Source: Oscillospiraceae bacterium
GTDB taxonomy: Bacteria; Bacillota_A; Clostridia; Oscillospirales; Oscillospiraceae
NCBI GenBank assembly: GCA_902795095.1
Contig: CADBKB010000059.1
Coordinates: 1-8,714, forward strand
Reading direction: 5' to 3'
Length of the DNA stretch: 8,714 bases
In this document: positions 1 to 5,786 of the stretch, one piece after another
Layout of the letters: every line of letters starts with the position of its first letter
Position numbering within the stretch: the stretch's first letter is position 1
Translations under genes and position numbers: made by a program
Notes under the pieces: model-generated
The model's database searches: none
What the model saw: the letters and a program-made list of their open reading frames with translations, nothing else
What the model was told of the DNA's origin: nothing

Positions 1-6
1 AAACGG

Positions 7-22
7 TTTGATTGAACGCGAA
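7..22 (+). repeat. Left copy of a 16-nt inverted repeat pair
   Basis: TTTGATTGAACGCGAA here is the exact reverse complement of TTCGCGTTCAATCAAA at 8686-8701. After one mismatch the match continues for two more bases inward. It leads straight into the hairpin at 20-46. No further copy was seen inside the window. Confidence 0.6.
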
Positions 23-46
23 AGGAAACCCTGACGGTTTCCTTTC
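20..46. repeat. Perfect 11-bp inverted repeat (hairpin) at the left edge
   Basis: GAAAGGAAACC (20-30) and GGTTTCCTTTC (36-46) are perfect reverse complements around a 5-nt loop, CTGAC. No run of T follows on either strand, so it is a poor classical intrinsic terminator, although it may mark the end of a gene lying left of the window. Its first bases overlap the 16-nt segment (7-22) that recurs inverted at 8686-8701. Confidence 0.55.
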
Positions 47-99
47 ACACTATCCTTCCCTCCGATTCTTGAAGTCTTCTGAGTTTTTTGACAGTCTCT

Positions 100-126
100 G
101 AGGCCCGGACCGTCGGTCCGGGCCTC
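100..126 (-). terminator. Strong GC hairpin downstream of degV, probable terminator
   Basis: GAGGCCCGGACC (100-111) pairs perfectly with GGTCCGGGCCTC (115-126) across a 3-nt loop. The hairpin begins 14 nt past the degV stop on the minus strand, where a terminator is expected. The stem is very stable, but the U-tract is poor in both directions: minus-strand RNA continues AGAGACUGUC and plus-strand RNA continues GCUCUAUUUUG. It could instead end a plus-strand transcript entering from the left, or serve both. Confidence 0.55.
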
Positions 127-140
127 GCTCTATTTTGAAA

Positions 141-980
141 TCAGTTATAGGCCACGATCAGGCCGCCGCGCTCGGCGTAGAAGCTGTCGAGGCCCCGGGT
201 CTTGAGGACGGTGATCTTCGCGTTGGACCAGACCTCAAGCACCCGCTCCCGGAGCTTTTCCGCCAGAACGGGGTTATGGCAATGGCTGATGACGATCTCG
301 CGGGCGCGGAAGCCCCGCTCGCGCATATCCTCGATGATGGCGTTGATCACCCGGCTGGCGCCGCGGGTCTTGGTCTTCATCACGATCCGGCCCTCTTCAT
401 TGCCGATGCCGACGCCCCACATGCCCAGCTTCTTTGCCACAAAGCCGGTGAACTTGGTCATGCGGCCGTTCTTCACCAGATTGTCGAAGCAGGACAGGGC
501 GAACACCGTCTTGGTGCTCTTGATGAAATCCGAGGCCTTCTCCGCCACTACCTCGAAGGGCTTGCCCTCCTTGATCCACTCCACCATGCGCGCGATGCAG
601 ATGGCGGCGGTGGGACCGGTGGCCCGGGAATTGAGCACTGTGATCTGCTTGGTTGGATCCTCGGTGAGGGCCAGGTCCCGGCCGGCTACGGCGCTGGAAT
701 AGCTGCCGGACAGATTCTTGGAGATGGTGATGGCCAGCACCTGCTCGGCCTCGCGGAATTCCTCGCACCAGGCCATGGGGGGCGGGCAGGAGGTGCTGCC
801 CAGCTCGGGGCAGTGCTCCATGGCGTTGAGCATCTCCAGGGTGTCCAGGCTCTCATTGTCCTCGTATTCCGTATCCCCGATGCGGATGTAGAAGGGAACG
901 GTCTGAAATCCGACTTCCTCGCAGGCGCAGTCCGCGCTGCGCAGATCGCAGCAGGAGTCGGCAACGATTTTCCATTTCAT
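141..980 (-). CDS. DegV family protein (fatty-acid-binding, FakB-like)
   Basis: This 279-aa protein has the usual full length and motif order of the DegV/EDD fold. It opens with the phosphate-loop-like IVADSCCDL (residues 5-13), then STS (62-64, the family's Thr-Ser that contacts the lipid carboxylate), SKNLSGSYSSA (87-97), the FALSCFDNLVKNGRMTK segment (160-176), and a C-terminal lobe with RGASR (206-210) and an SHCHN strand (232-236). In Gram-positive bacteria such proteins (FakB) hold a fatty acid while the kinase FakA phosphorylates it for phospholipid synthesis; that role is known for the family and inferred here. No fakA homologue is visible nearby. The ATG is preceded by GAGGT (988-992) at 7 nt. 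The gene lies 51 nt behind the lipoprotein gene on the same strand, so the two are probably co-transcribed. The closing Gly-rich stretch RGLDSFYAERGGLIVAYN resembles but does not exactly match the common HTGPG ending. The specific lipid ligand cannot be told. Confidence 0.93.
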   Translation of the reverse strand: MKWKIVADSCCDLRSADCACEEVGFQTVPFYIRIGDTEYEDNESLDTLEMLNAMEHCPELGSTSCPPPMAWCEEFREAEQVLAITISKNLSGSYSSAVAGRDLALTEDPTKQITVLNSRATGPTAAICIARMVEWIKEGKPFEVVAEKASDFIKSTKTVFALSCFDNLVKNGRMTKFTGFVAKKLGMWGVGIGNEEGRIVMKTKTRGASRVINAIIEDMRERGFRAREIVISHCHNPVLAEKLRERVLEVWSNAKITVLKTRGLDSFYAERGGLIVAYN

Positions 981-1031
981 TGGCAGTACCTCGCTGAGTG
1001 ATAGGGTTCCGGTCCGTCGAAGGGCCGGGGA

Positions 1032-1838
1032 TTATTCTTCGGAATCGTAGGCCTCGCCGGTGAAGGTCTCGGTCTCGCCGTTTTCGTCGATCAGAACGAT
1101 ATAGGCCGCATCCTCCACGCTGGAGATGCCCACCAGATGCTTGCCGTCCAGGGGGACCTCGTAGACGTCATAGTTCCGGCCGTTGGCGTCAAGCGCGCCG
1201 ATGTCGTAGGTGCCGGGGCCGTCGGGCAGCTTGGAGATCTCCAGGATGAAGGAACCGCCGGCCTCGATGGGATCGTCGTTCACCGGGTCGCCCCAGGAAT
1301 CGGAATTGCTGATGAACAGGCCGTCGATCTCCACATCCATGGTGTTCTGGAAGAAGATCTGGGTGCCGTTCATGAAGATGTTCTCCTCCGCGGCTTCCTC
1401 CTCGGTTTCCTCCGCGGTTTCCTCCGTCGCTGCCGGCGCGGGGTTGGCCGCCGCCACCTCCGGGCAGACGAGCTTGACGTCCAGACCCATGTCCATCAGA
1501 TTCTTGATCTTCATCACGCCGTTGGAAATGGTCCCCTTGAGCTCGGCGCTGGAATCCTTGGCAGTGAACTGGTCGCCCTCCAGGGTCCACTTCATGTTGT
1601 AGCTCTTGCCCTCATAGTTGAACTTGGCCTTGCCGCCGTTCAGCAGCTCGATGCTCAGTTCGCTTCCGTTGAACGCCTCATCGGCACTCATTTCCATGCC
1701 CAGCATCTCGACGGATTCCGCCTTGTAGACACCCGCGTTGGGATCGGGTTCGCTGTTGCCTGCGCCACAGCCCGCCAGGCAAAGCAGCAGAACTGCCAGC
1801 ACAAGGGCCAGGGCTGCATGTCGGGATAATCTTCTCAT
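1032..1838 (-). CDS. Two-domain surface lipoprotein of unknown function
   Basis: This is a 268-aa secreted lipoprotein. The N-terminus has basic residues (MRRLSRH), a Leu/Ala-rich core and a lipobox LAGC with Cys24 as the lipidation site, so the mature protein should be tethered to the outer face of the membrane. Residues about 34-125 look like a small beta-barrel of the lipocalin-like kind common in Firmicute lipoproteins (GVYKAESVEMLGMEM, then WTLEGDQFTAK and a G-T-I-S-N-G turn). An acidic, Ala/Glu-rich linker (about 134-153) follows. The second beta-rich domain (154-255) begins IFMNGTQIFFQNTMDVEIDGLFIS and contains a SWGDP motif. No catalytic residues are evident and I do not recognise a named family. 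The ATG has AAAGGAG 6 nt upstream and a good promoter at 1901-1930. The gene is the first of a probable unit with degV, which could suggest a lipid-linked or envelope role, but that is guesswork. Confidence 0.88.
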   Translation of the reverse strand: MRRLSRHAALALVLAVLLLCLAGCGAGNSEPDPNAGVYKAESVEMLGMEMSADEAFNGSELSIELLNGGKAKFNYEGKSYNMKWTLEGDQFTAKDSSAELKGTISNGVMKIKNLMDMGLDVKLVCPEVAAANPAPAATEETAEETEEEAAEENIFMNGTQIFFQNTMDVEIDGLFISNSDSWGDPVNDDPIEAGGSFILEISKLPDGPGTYDIGALDANGRNYDVYEVPLDGKHLVGISSVEDAAYIVLIDENGETETFTGEAYDSEE

Positions 1839-1900
1839 AAGTAACTCCTTTCAACCGCTTGTGTTTTCTTACGCTTCCGATCTCGACGACCGTCCGCTCG

Positions 1901-1930
1901 ATCATATCACATCCTTCGCCGCCGCGTCAA
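1901..1930 (-). promoter_or_regulatory. Sigma-A type promoter for the lipoprotein-degV unit
   Basis: Read on the minus strand, TTGACG (1925-1930) and TATGAT (1901-1906) are separated by 18 nt, a near-consensus -35/-10 pair. Transcription should begin near 1894, giving a leader of roughly 55 nt before the ATG at 1838. It lies directly after the ATP-grasp stop codon (1949), so the lipoprotein gene can be expressed apart from the upstream operon. Confidence 0.75.
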
Positions 1931-1934
1931 GGAC

Positions 1935-1948
1935 GCGCCCGTCGGCGC
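1935..1948 (-). other. Short GC hairpin directly after the ATP-grasp stop codon
   Basis: GCGCC (1935-1939) and GGCGC (1944-1948) form a perfect 5-bp stem with a 4-nt loop, starting at the base after the TGA stop. There is no U-tract, so this is at most a weak terminator. The -35 box of the next promoter begins 4 nt further on, so some read-through into the lipoprotein-degV unit is likely. Confidence 0.3.
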
Positions 1949-3049
1949 TCACCGCCGGAGATAGCTTTGGATGTAGCTTCGGTAGGCCCTCCGGTCCGTG
2001 GGATCCTTCAGTCCCTCCGGCACGCGGAACATATCCAGCAGGCCGGACAGCCCGGCTTTGATCCGCCCGTGGCGCAGAAGATCCGCGCAGGCGGCCAGAT
2101 CATTGACGAAAAAGCGCATTTTTTTGCCGGTCTCGTAGTTTTTGGGCGCATATTCCACCCGCTGGCCCGCCGCCTCCCGGGCATAGCTCTCGCAGAAGCC
2201 GGCCCCGGCGAACACCGTCAGCGGGAAGGTGCCCCAGACCCGGGGGTTGACCTCCAGGATCCGGCCGCCCTTGAATTCCACCATCGCCAGGCCCACAAAG
2301 CCGAAGTGCGACAGCAGACGCACCGCGGCGTCGATCTTCTTCTCGTCGTACTGCGTGACGCAGCAGGTGGACGGGCCGCCGGACATGGGGTATTCCCGCA
2401 GCCGCCGGTGGCAGATGGCCCGCACCAGTCGGCCGTCCCCGGCCATCAGGACGCTGACGCCCTCGCCGTCGCCCTCCACCTTCTCCTGGATGATGGGGTC
2501 CGGATCGTAGGGGCGGAACCGCTCCAGAGCCCGGGCCAGCGCTTCGGCGTCCTGTGCCACGCAGTAGCGGTCCTTTGCCTTGAGCCCGTGGGCCTCGCCG
2601 CAGCGGGGCTTTACCACCACGGGATAGGCCTCCGGCGCGCCGGTATACTGCTTCGGCACGCGCAGGCCCAGCGCCTCGGCGGCATCGTGGACCCGGTCCT
2701 TATCGTTCAGCGCGTCGATGACCGCGGGATCCGCGACCAGAAAGTCCGAAACGGCGGCAAACTCCGCCTTCCGCCGGGCAACGGAGCTGAGGGTGGCCGC
2801 CCCGATGGGCAGCAGCACGGGCCGGTCATAGCGCCGGACGAAGGCCAGCAGCCGGTTGGGATAGTCGGCGTCCTTCACCGAGCCCTCGATCCATGCCCCG
2901 CGGGCATAGCGGGAGGAGAACACCGGCGGATCTGCCTGTACGTCTCCCCGGACCTCCGTCACGATCACATCGTACCCCGCCCGGCCCAGCTCCCGGGCCG
3001 CGGCGATGGCTGAACGATATCTGCCGTCGGTGATAATGACTGTGGCCAT
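1949..3049 (-). CDS. ATP-grasp superfamily ligase (COG3919-like)
   Basis: This 366-aa protein is a predicted ATP-dependent carboxylate ligase. The N-terminal pre-ATP-grasp region starts VIITDGRYRSAIAAARELGRAG (residues 4-25). A linker NDKDRVHDAAEALGLRVP (115-132) leads into the ATP-grasp core: YPVVVKPRCG (142-151) with the nucleotide-binding Lys147, IQEKVEGDGEGVSV (187-200), the SGGPSTCC loop (223-230), and the metal-binding strand pair VGLAMVEF (252-259, Glu258) and RILEVNPRVWG (263-273, Glu266, Asn268, Arg270). These residues look intact, so an active enzyme joining a carboxylate to an amine or similar nucleophile is expected; the substrate is unknown. It is the last gene of a three-gene operon: its ATG lies 3 nt past the deacetylase stop, with GAGGGGA as ribosome binding site 7 nt upstream inside the preceding gene's end, which suggests translational coupling. 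The C-terminal about 100 residues after the core look like a family-specific extension. Relatives occur in surface-polysaccharide and peptide-tailoring loci. Confidence 0.88.
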   Translation of the reverse strand: MATVIITDGRYRSAIAAARELGRAGYDVIVTEVRGDVQADPPVFSSRYARGAWIEGSVKDADYPNRLLAFVRRYDRPVLLPIGAATLSSVARRKAEFAAVSDFLVADPAVIDALNDKDRVHDAAEALGLRVPKQYTGAPEAYPVVVKPRCGEAHGLKAKDRYCVAQDAEALARALERFRPYDPDPIIQEKVEGDGEGVSVLMAGDGRLVRAICHRRLREYPMSGGPSTCCVTQYDEKKIDAAVRLLSHFGFVGLAMVEFKGGRILEVNPRVWGTFPLTVFAGAGFCESYAREAAGQRVEYAPKNYETGKKMRFFVNDLAACADLLRHGRIKAGLSGLLDMFRVPEGLKDPTDRRAYRSYIQSYLRR

Positions 3050-3052
3050 GGG

Positions 3053-4333
3053 TCAATCCCCTCTGTACGCCCGCAGCACCGACCGCCGGGTGAAATCCGC
3101 GACGGGACCGAACAGGCCCTCGGGCAGGGCCGCCACATGCGCGTCAGGCTTCGCGTCCCGCGGCAGGAGCCCCCGGGCCGCGCAGACGTCCAGGGCGCAG
3201 CGATAGGTCGTGGCGTTTTTGTCGGAAGCCGCCCTCCGGCGGGCCTGAAGCAGCTCCTCCTTCGGGCACAGGAGCATGGCAAGCTCGCCCATGCTCATGG
3301 GCGCGTCGGGCCGGAGCCGGTTGTCGGAATAGACGATGGCGCGGCTTCTTTGCAGCTTCTCAAAGACCGCGAAATCGGGATCGTCCCGGCCCACATCGGC
3401 GAAGGGGGATTCCTCCATCAGCGCCTGCACCGTTACGACCTGGTAGCCGTACCGGCTGAGCAGCTCCAGCTGCCGGCGCAGACCCACCGCCACGGGGGTG
3501 CGCTTGGCCATGTTGTACCCGTCCTTCTGGAAGATGATCTGGCCGCAGAAGCAGTCCGGATCCTTCTCCAGGGCGGCCTTCACCGGCTCCACCATGGCCC
3601 GGACCTCGGCATCGAAGGCGGCGCTTGCGTCGCTGCCCGCCATGGGCAGCCAGCCGGCCCCGTCGAAGGAGGCGGCCATATACTGATAGCCCAGGGCGTC
3701 GTACACGTCGTAGGAGGTAAGGCCCCCCTCCACCCTGTCCACATAGTGGGGCGGGCGGGACATGGTGATGGTGTAACCGTAATTGGTTTTCATGTATTCG
3801 TGCAGCCGGGACAGGTCCCCCACCGCCTTGTCGAAGGAGCCGAGGAACACCCGCTTGCCGTAGACAAAGGGCTTTTTGCCGAAAATGATATGGCGGTAGC
3901 CGTGGTTGGTGATCTGGTGGCCGCCGTCCAGGATGCGCCGGATCAGCCGGTCGTTATGCACCGCGCCGCCCCTGGCGTCGCAGTGGATGTCGGGATAGTG
4001 GTCGTATCGGATCCCGCCCCAGGCGGCGGAGCCCGTGGCCCCGGCCTCGTCGGGATAGTTGTCGGAGGTGTCGCCGATGACGTCGAAGGTGCCCTTCGCG
4101 CCGAATTCCTCCAGGGTATCGAGGATCACGTCGGTCAGAGATCTCCCCTCAAACAGATCCGGGGCGCAGGGCATGTCCATGGGGCCGTCGTCAAAGGTCA
4201 TGGCGAGGATCCGCCTGTCGGTCCTGACCCGCTCGATCCGCCGGGTGTAGGTCACATGGTGCACCTCCACCGGGGAGATGAGCTTCTTGACGATGGCCTT
4301 TCCTTTTTTGCCGATTTTTACGATCAGAGACAT
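3053..4333 (-). CDS. Polysaccharide-deacetylase-fold protein with C-terminal SLH-like repeats
   Basis: This 426-aa protein has a NodB/CE4 fold. Visible motifs are LAMTFDDGP (43-51; Asp48/Asp49, catalytic base and metal ligand in the family), NHGYRH (143-148, the HxxxH metal pair with Gly replacing the usual Ser/Thr), RPPHYVD (193-199, motif 3) and FDGAGW (223-228, motif 4-like). Motif 5, normally containing a histidine (for example LLHD), reads IIFQKDG (266-272) with no His, so classical deacetylase activity is doubtful. Residues 309-426 resemble degenerate SLH domains: SPFADVGRDDPDF, then a RAIVYSDNRLRPDAPMSMGE core, then a weaker second copy. No signal peptide is present; the N-terminus is a Lys-rich amphipathic stretch. 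I chose the ATG at 4333 because AGGAG lies 9 nt upstream, overlapping the PHP gene's stop; longer starts would run far into that gene and have no matching site. It is the middle gene of a three-gene operon. Confidence 0.85.
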   Translation of the reverse strand: MSLIVKIGKKGKAIVKKLISPVEVHHVTYTRRIERVRTDRRILAMTFDDGPMDMPCAPDLFEGRSLTDVILDTLEEFGAKGTFDVIGDTSDNYPDEAGATGSAAWGGIRYDHYPDIHCDARGGAVHNDRLIRRILDGGHQITNHGYRHIIFGKKPFVYGKRVFLGSFDKAVGDLSRLHEYMKTNYGYTITMSRPPHYVDRVEGGLTSYDVYDALGYQYMAASFDGAGWLPMAGSDASAAFDAEVRAMVEPVKAALEKDPDCFCGQIIFQKDGYNMAKRTPVAVGLRRQLELLSRYGYQVVTVQALMEESPFADVGRDDPDFAVFEKLQRSRAIVYSDNRLRPDAPMSMGELAMLLCPKEELLQARRRAASDKNATTYRCALDVCAARGLLPRDAKPDAHVAALPEGLFGPVADFTRRSVLRAYRGD

Positions 4334-4347
4334 TTTTCTTTTCTCCT

Positions 4348-5070
4348 TTATAGCTTCAGCAGGTCCTCCAGGGCACATTTCATGGCAAACAGCGCCCACT
4401 TTCCATACTTGTACGGACCCGCGCCCTGTTTCCTCAGCTTGGTCCACTGGCTCCTTGCCACGTCGATGTGGCGGCCGTTCCGGCCGGAGCACGACGCCTC
4501 GCCCAGCAGTGCCTCGCGCGCGGCGCTCAGGCTCAGCTCCGGCACCCGGATGCTGACCCGGGCGTTTCCGATCTCCCGGGCCACATGGGCGTCGGACCCG
4601 GCGAAGGGAGCCAGCTCGTGGTCATGGCAAAACGCCCAGGCCAGGTCGTTGGCGTCCTTGTTTTTCCGCGCCGCCCGGGCGTTGAAGACCTCCACGCCGT
4701 CGATCTTCCCAAGCAGGGGCGCGAGCCGCGCTTCGTCCCGGCTGTGCTGGAAGGGGTGCGCCAACACGGCCAGACCCCCGGCTTCGTGGATGGCGTCCAC
4801 GGCGGCGACGGCGCTTTTGCCGGAACATTCTGGCTGTTTCCCGAGAAAGAGGCCCAGGATGTGGCCGAGATCCGTGGAATACTCGATGCCGGGGATCAGC
4901 AGGAAGTCCGCCGGGATCTCCACGCCGGCAGGATCCGTGAACGTATCATGGTCGCAGATCGCCGCGCCGTCCAGCCCGGCAGCCCGGGCGGCTTCGATGA
5001 TCTCCGCCGGGGTCAGCCGGCCGTCATGGGACGCCGCGGAGTGCACGTGCAGATCCAGCTGAGCGATCAT
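4348..5070 (-). CDS. PHP-domain phosphoesterase (TrpH/YciV-like)
   Basis: This 240-aa protein is a PHP-family metal-dependent phosphoesterase. The trinuclear-metal ligands can all be followed: DLHVHS (6-11, His8 and His10), Asp16 in SHDG, CDHDT (39-43, Asp40 and His41), Glu63 in GIEYS, His70, AHPF (104-107, His105) and the closing GSDAH (158-162, Asp160 and His162). The well-studied relative TrpH/RNase AM of enterobacteria releases 5' nucleotides from small RNAs and hydrolyses 3',5'-bisphosphonucleotides; whether this shorter protein does the same is unknown. The last about 45 residues (GRNGRHIDVARSQWTKLRKQ onward) are basic and aromatic, outside the core. The start at 5070 is chosen because AAAGGAGG lies 8 nt upstream and translation begins directly at the first PHP strand; upstream in-frame ATGs would precede or overlap the promoter. 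It is the first gene of the PHP/deacetylase/ATP-grasp operon. Confidence 0.92.
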   Translation of the reverse strand: MIAQLDLHVHSAASHDGRLTPAEIIEAARAAGLDGAAICDHDTFTDPAGVEIPADFLLIPGIEYSTDLGHILGLFLGKQPECSGKSAVAAVDAIHEAGGLAVLAHPFQHSRDEARLAPLLGKIDGVEVFNARAARKNKDANDLAWAFCHDHELAPFAGSDAHVAREIGNARVSIRVPELSLSAAREALLGEASCSGRNGRHIDVARSQWTKLRKQGAGPYKYGKWALFAMKCALEDLLKL

Positions 5071-5102
5071 GGCCCGGACCTCCTTTCCATACTCTTGGGA
5101 AA

Positions 5103-5131
5103 AGTATAGCATGCAATCGGGCCCCGCGCAA
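5103..5131 (-). promoter_or_regulatory. Sigma-A type promoter of the PHP/deacetylase/ATP-grasp operon
   Basis: On the minus strand TTGCGC (5126-5131) and TATACT (5103-5108) are spaced by exactly 17 nt. The -10 box is near consensus. Transcription would start near 5096, leaving a leader of about 25 nt with the AAAGGAGG ribosome binding site of the PHP gene. It stands back to back with the promoter of the XRE regulator. Confidence 0.75.
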
Positions 5132-5139
5132 GGCCTTTC

Positions 5140-5154
5140 GCAACCGCGTGTTGC
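5140..5154. promoter_or_regulatory. Candidate operator between the divergent promoters
   Basis: GCAAC (5140-5144) and GTTGC (5150-5154) form a 15-bp interrupted palindrome with a CGCGT centre. It sits between the two -35 boxes, abutting that of the regulator gene, a position suited to an XRE dimer controlling itself and perhaps the divergent operon. Five-base arms are short and could arise by chance, so this is only a candidate. Confidence 0.3.
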
Positions 5155-5183
5155 TTGCAAATCCCTCCGCCATCGCGTATGAT
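5155..5183 (+). promoter_or_regulatory. Sigma-A type promoter of the XRE/zinc-ribbon gene
   Basis: TTGCAA (5155-5160) and TATGAT (5178-5183) are separated by 17 nt. Transcription should start about 5190, giving a short leader that holds AGGAGG (5200-5205), 7 nt before the ATG at 5213. Confidence 0.78.
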
Positions 5184-5212
5184 AGAGGCAGCAAAACACA
5201 GGAGGCAGTCAT

Positions 5213-5656
5213 ATGGAGATGCACGACATTCTGAAAAAACTGCGGGTCGACCGCGATCTGACCCAGGAGGAAATGGCCGACCGCCTGCTGGTGACGCGCC
5301 AGGCCGTCAGCCGCTGGGAGACCGGCCAGACCCAGCCCAACACCGAGACGTTAAAGCTGCTGTCAAAGGAATTTGACGTGTCCATCAACACCCTGCTGGG
5401 CTCTCCCCGGGCCCTGGTGTGCCAGTGCTGCGGCATGCCCCTGGTCGAGGACAGCCAGATCGCCCGGGAGCCCGACGGCAGCTTCAACGAGGATTACTGT
5501 AAATGGTGCCGCGCCGACGGCCGGTTTGCATATTCCTCCAAGGAAGCGCTGCTGGACTTTCTGCTGGCGCACATGCCGAACCCGGACAATCAGCCCGACG
5601 CCGCGCGCCGCACCGCCTACGACGGCTATCTGTCCACCCTCCGCCACTGGAAATGA
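5213..5656 (+). CDS. XRE-family transcriptional regulator fused to a zinc-ribbon domain
   Basis: This 147-aa protein joins two domains. Residues 5-62 are a Cro/C1-type helix-turn-helix: ILKKLRVDRDLTQEEMADRL, then VTRQAVSRWETGQTQPN with the recognition helix around residues 28-37, then LKLLSKEFDVSINTLLG. Residues 70-105 match the putative zinc-ribbon family (Pfam Zn_ribbon_2 type): CQCCGMPL (Cys70, Cys72, Cys73), PDGSFNEDYCKWC (Cys96, Cys99) and DGRF. The four conserved cysteines probably bind Zn(II), which could make DNA binding metal- or redox-responsive; that part is inference. A C-terminal helical tail follows. The start at 5213 is set by AGGAGG at 7 nt; the second Met (codon 3) would be spaced too far. 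The gene is divergent from the PHP operon and may regulate it as well as itself. It ends in a shared hairpin terminator at 5725-5768. Confidence 0.93.
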   Translation: MEMHDILKKLRVDRDLTQEEMADRLLVTRQAVSRWETGQTQPNTETLKLLSKEFDVSINTLLGSPRALVCQCCGMPLVEDSQIAREPDGSFNEDYCKWCRADGRFAYSSKEALLDFLLAHMPNPDNQPDAARRTAYDGYLSTLRHWK

Positions 5657-5724
5657 TCCGCGATCATATGCAAACCAGCGCCTTCGCGCGTCATTTCCGA
5701 TCCCTTTCCCCACGTACCGCGCAA

Positions 5725-5768
5725 AAAAGCGCCGGCCAGGCCCCTTGGGGCGCTTGGCCGGCGCTTTT
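5725..5768. terminator. Bidirectional intrinsic terminator
   Basis: AAAAGCGCCGGCCA (5725-5738) is the perfect reverse complement of TGGCCGGCGCTTTT (5755-5768), with an inner CCCC/GGGG pairing at 5741-5750. An A-run on the left (5723-5728) and a T-run on the right (5765-5768) supply a U-tract for either strand. It lies between the convergent XRE gene (ends 5656) and SLH-protein gene (ends 5787) and suits both. Confidence 0.88.
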
Positions 5769-5786
5769 GTATTTGGCGCCGCTGCT

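Noticed and set aside
135..1001. 288-codon open frame antisense to degV
   Set aside because: It mirrors degV almost exactly, whose family motifs are intact; no ribosome binding site or domain is seen.
1010..1031. Hairpin between the lipoprotein gene and degV
   Set aside because: On the minus-strand RNA the CCGGCCC/GGACCGG arms contain a C-A mismatch and no U-tract follows, so an attenuator or terminator cannot be claimed.
1859..3013. 384-codon open frame antisense to the ATP-grasp gene
   Set aside because: The ATP-grasp motifs on the minus strand are clear; this frame is the G+C-driven shadow and begins within the lipoprotein promoter region.
4334..4492. N-terminal extension of the deacetylase-like protein by 53 codons
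   Set aside because: It would overlap the end of the PHP gene by about 145 nt and has no homologous character; the ATG at 4333 has a good AGGAG site.
3137..5062. 641-codon open frame on the plus strand, the longest in the window
   Set aside because: It runs antisense through the ATP-grasp-proximal deacetylase gene and the PHP gene, whose family motifs are clear. Its translation is a low-complexity Gly/His/Val/Ala-rich sequence typical of the complement of high-G+C genes, with no recognisable domain.
5071..5199. N-terminal extension of the PHP protein by 43 codons
   Set aside because: It would cover the operon's own promoter and its ribosome binding site; the ATG at 5070 has a strong site and starts at the first core strand.
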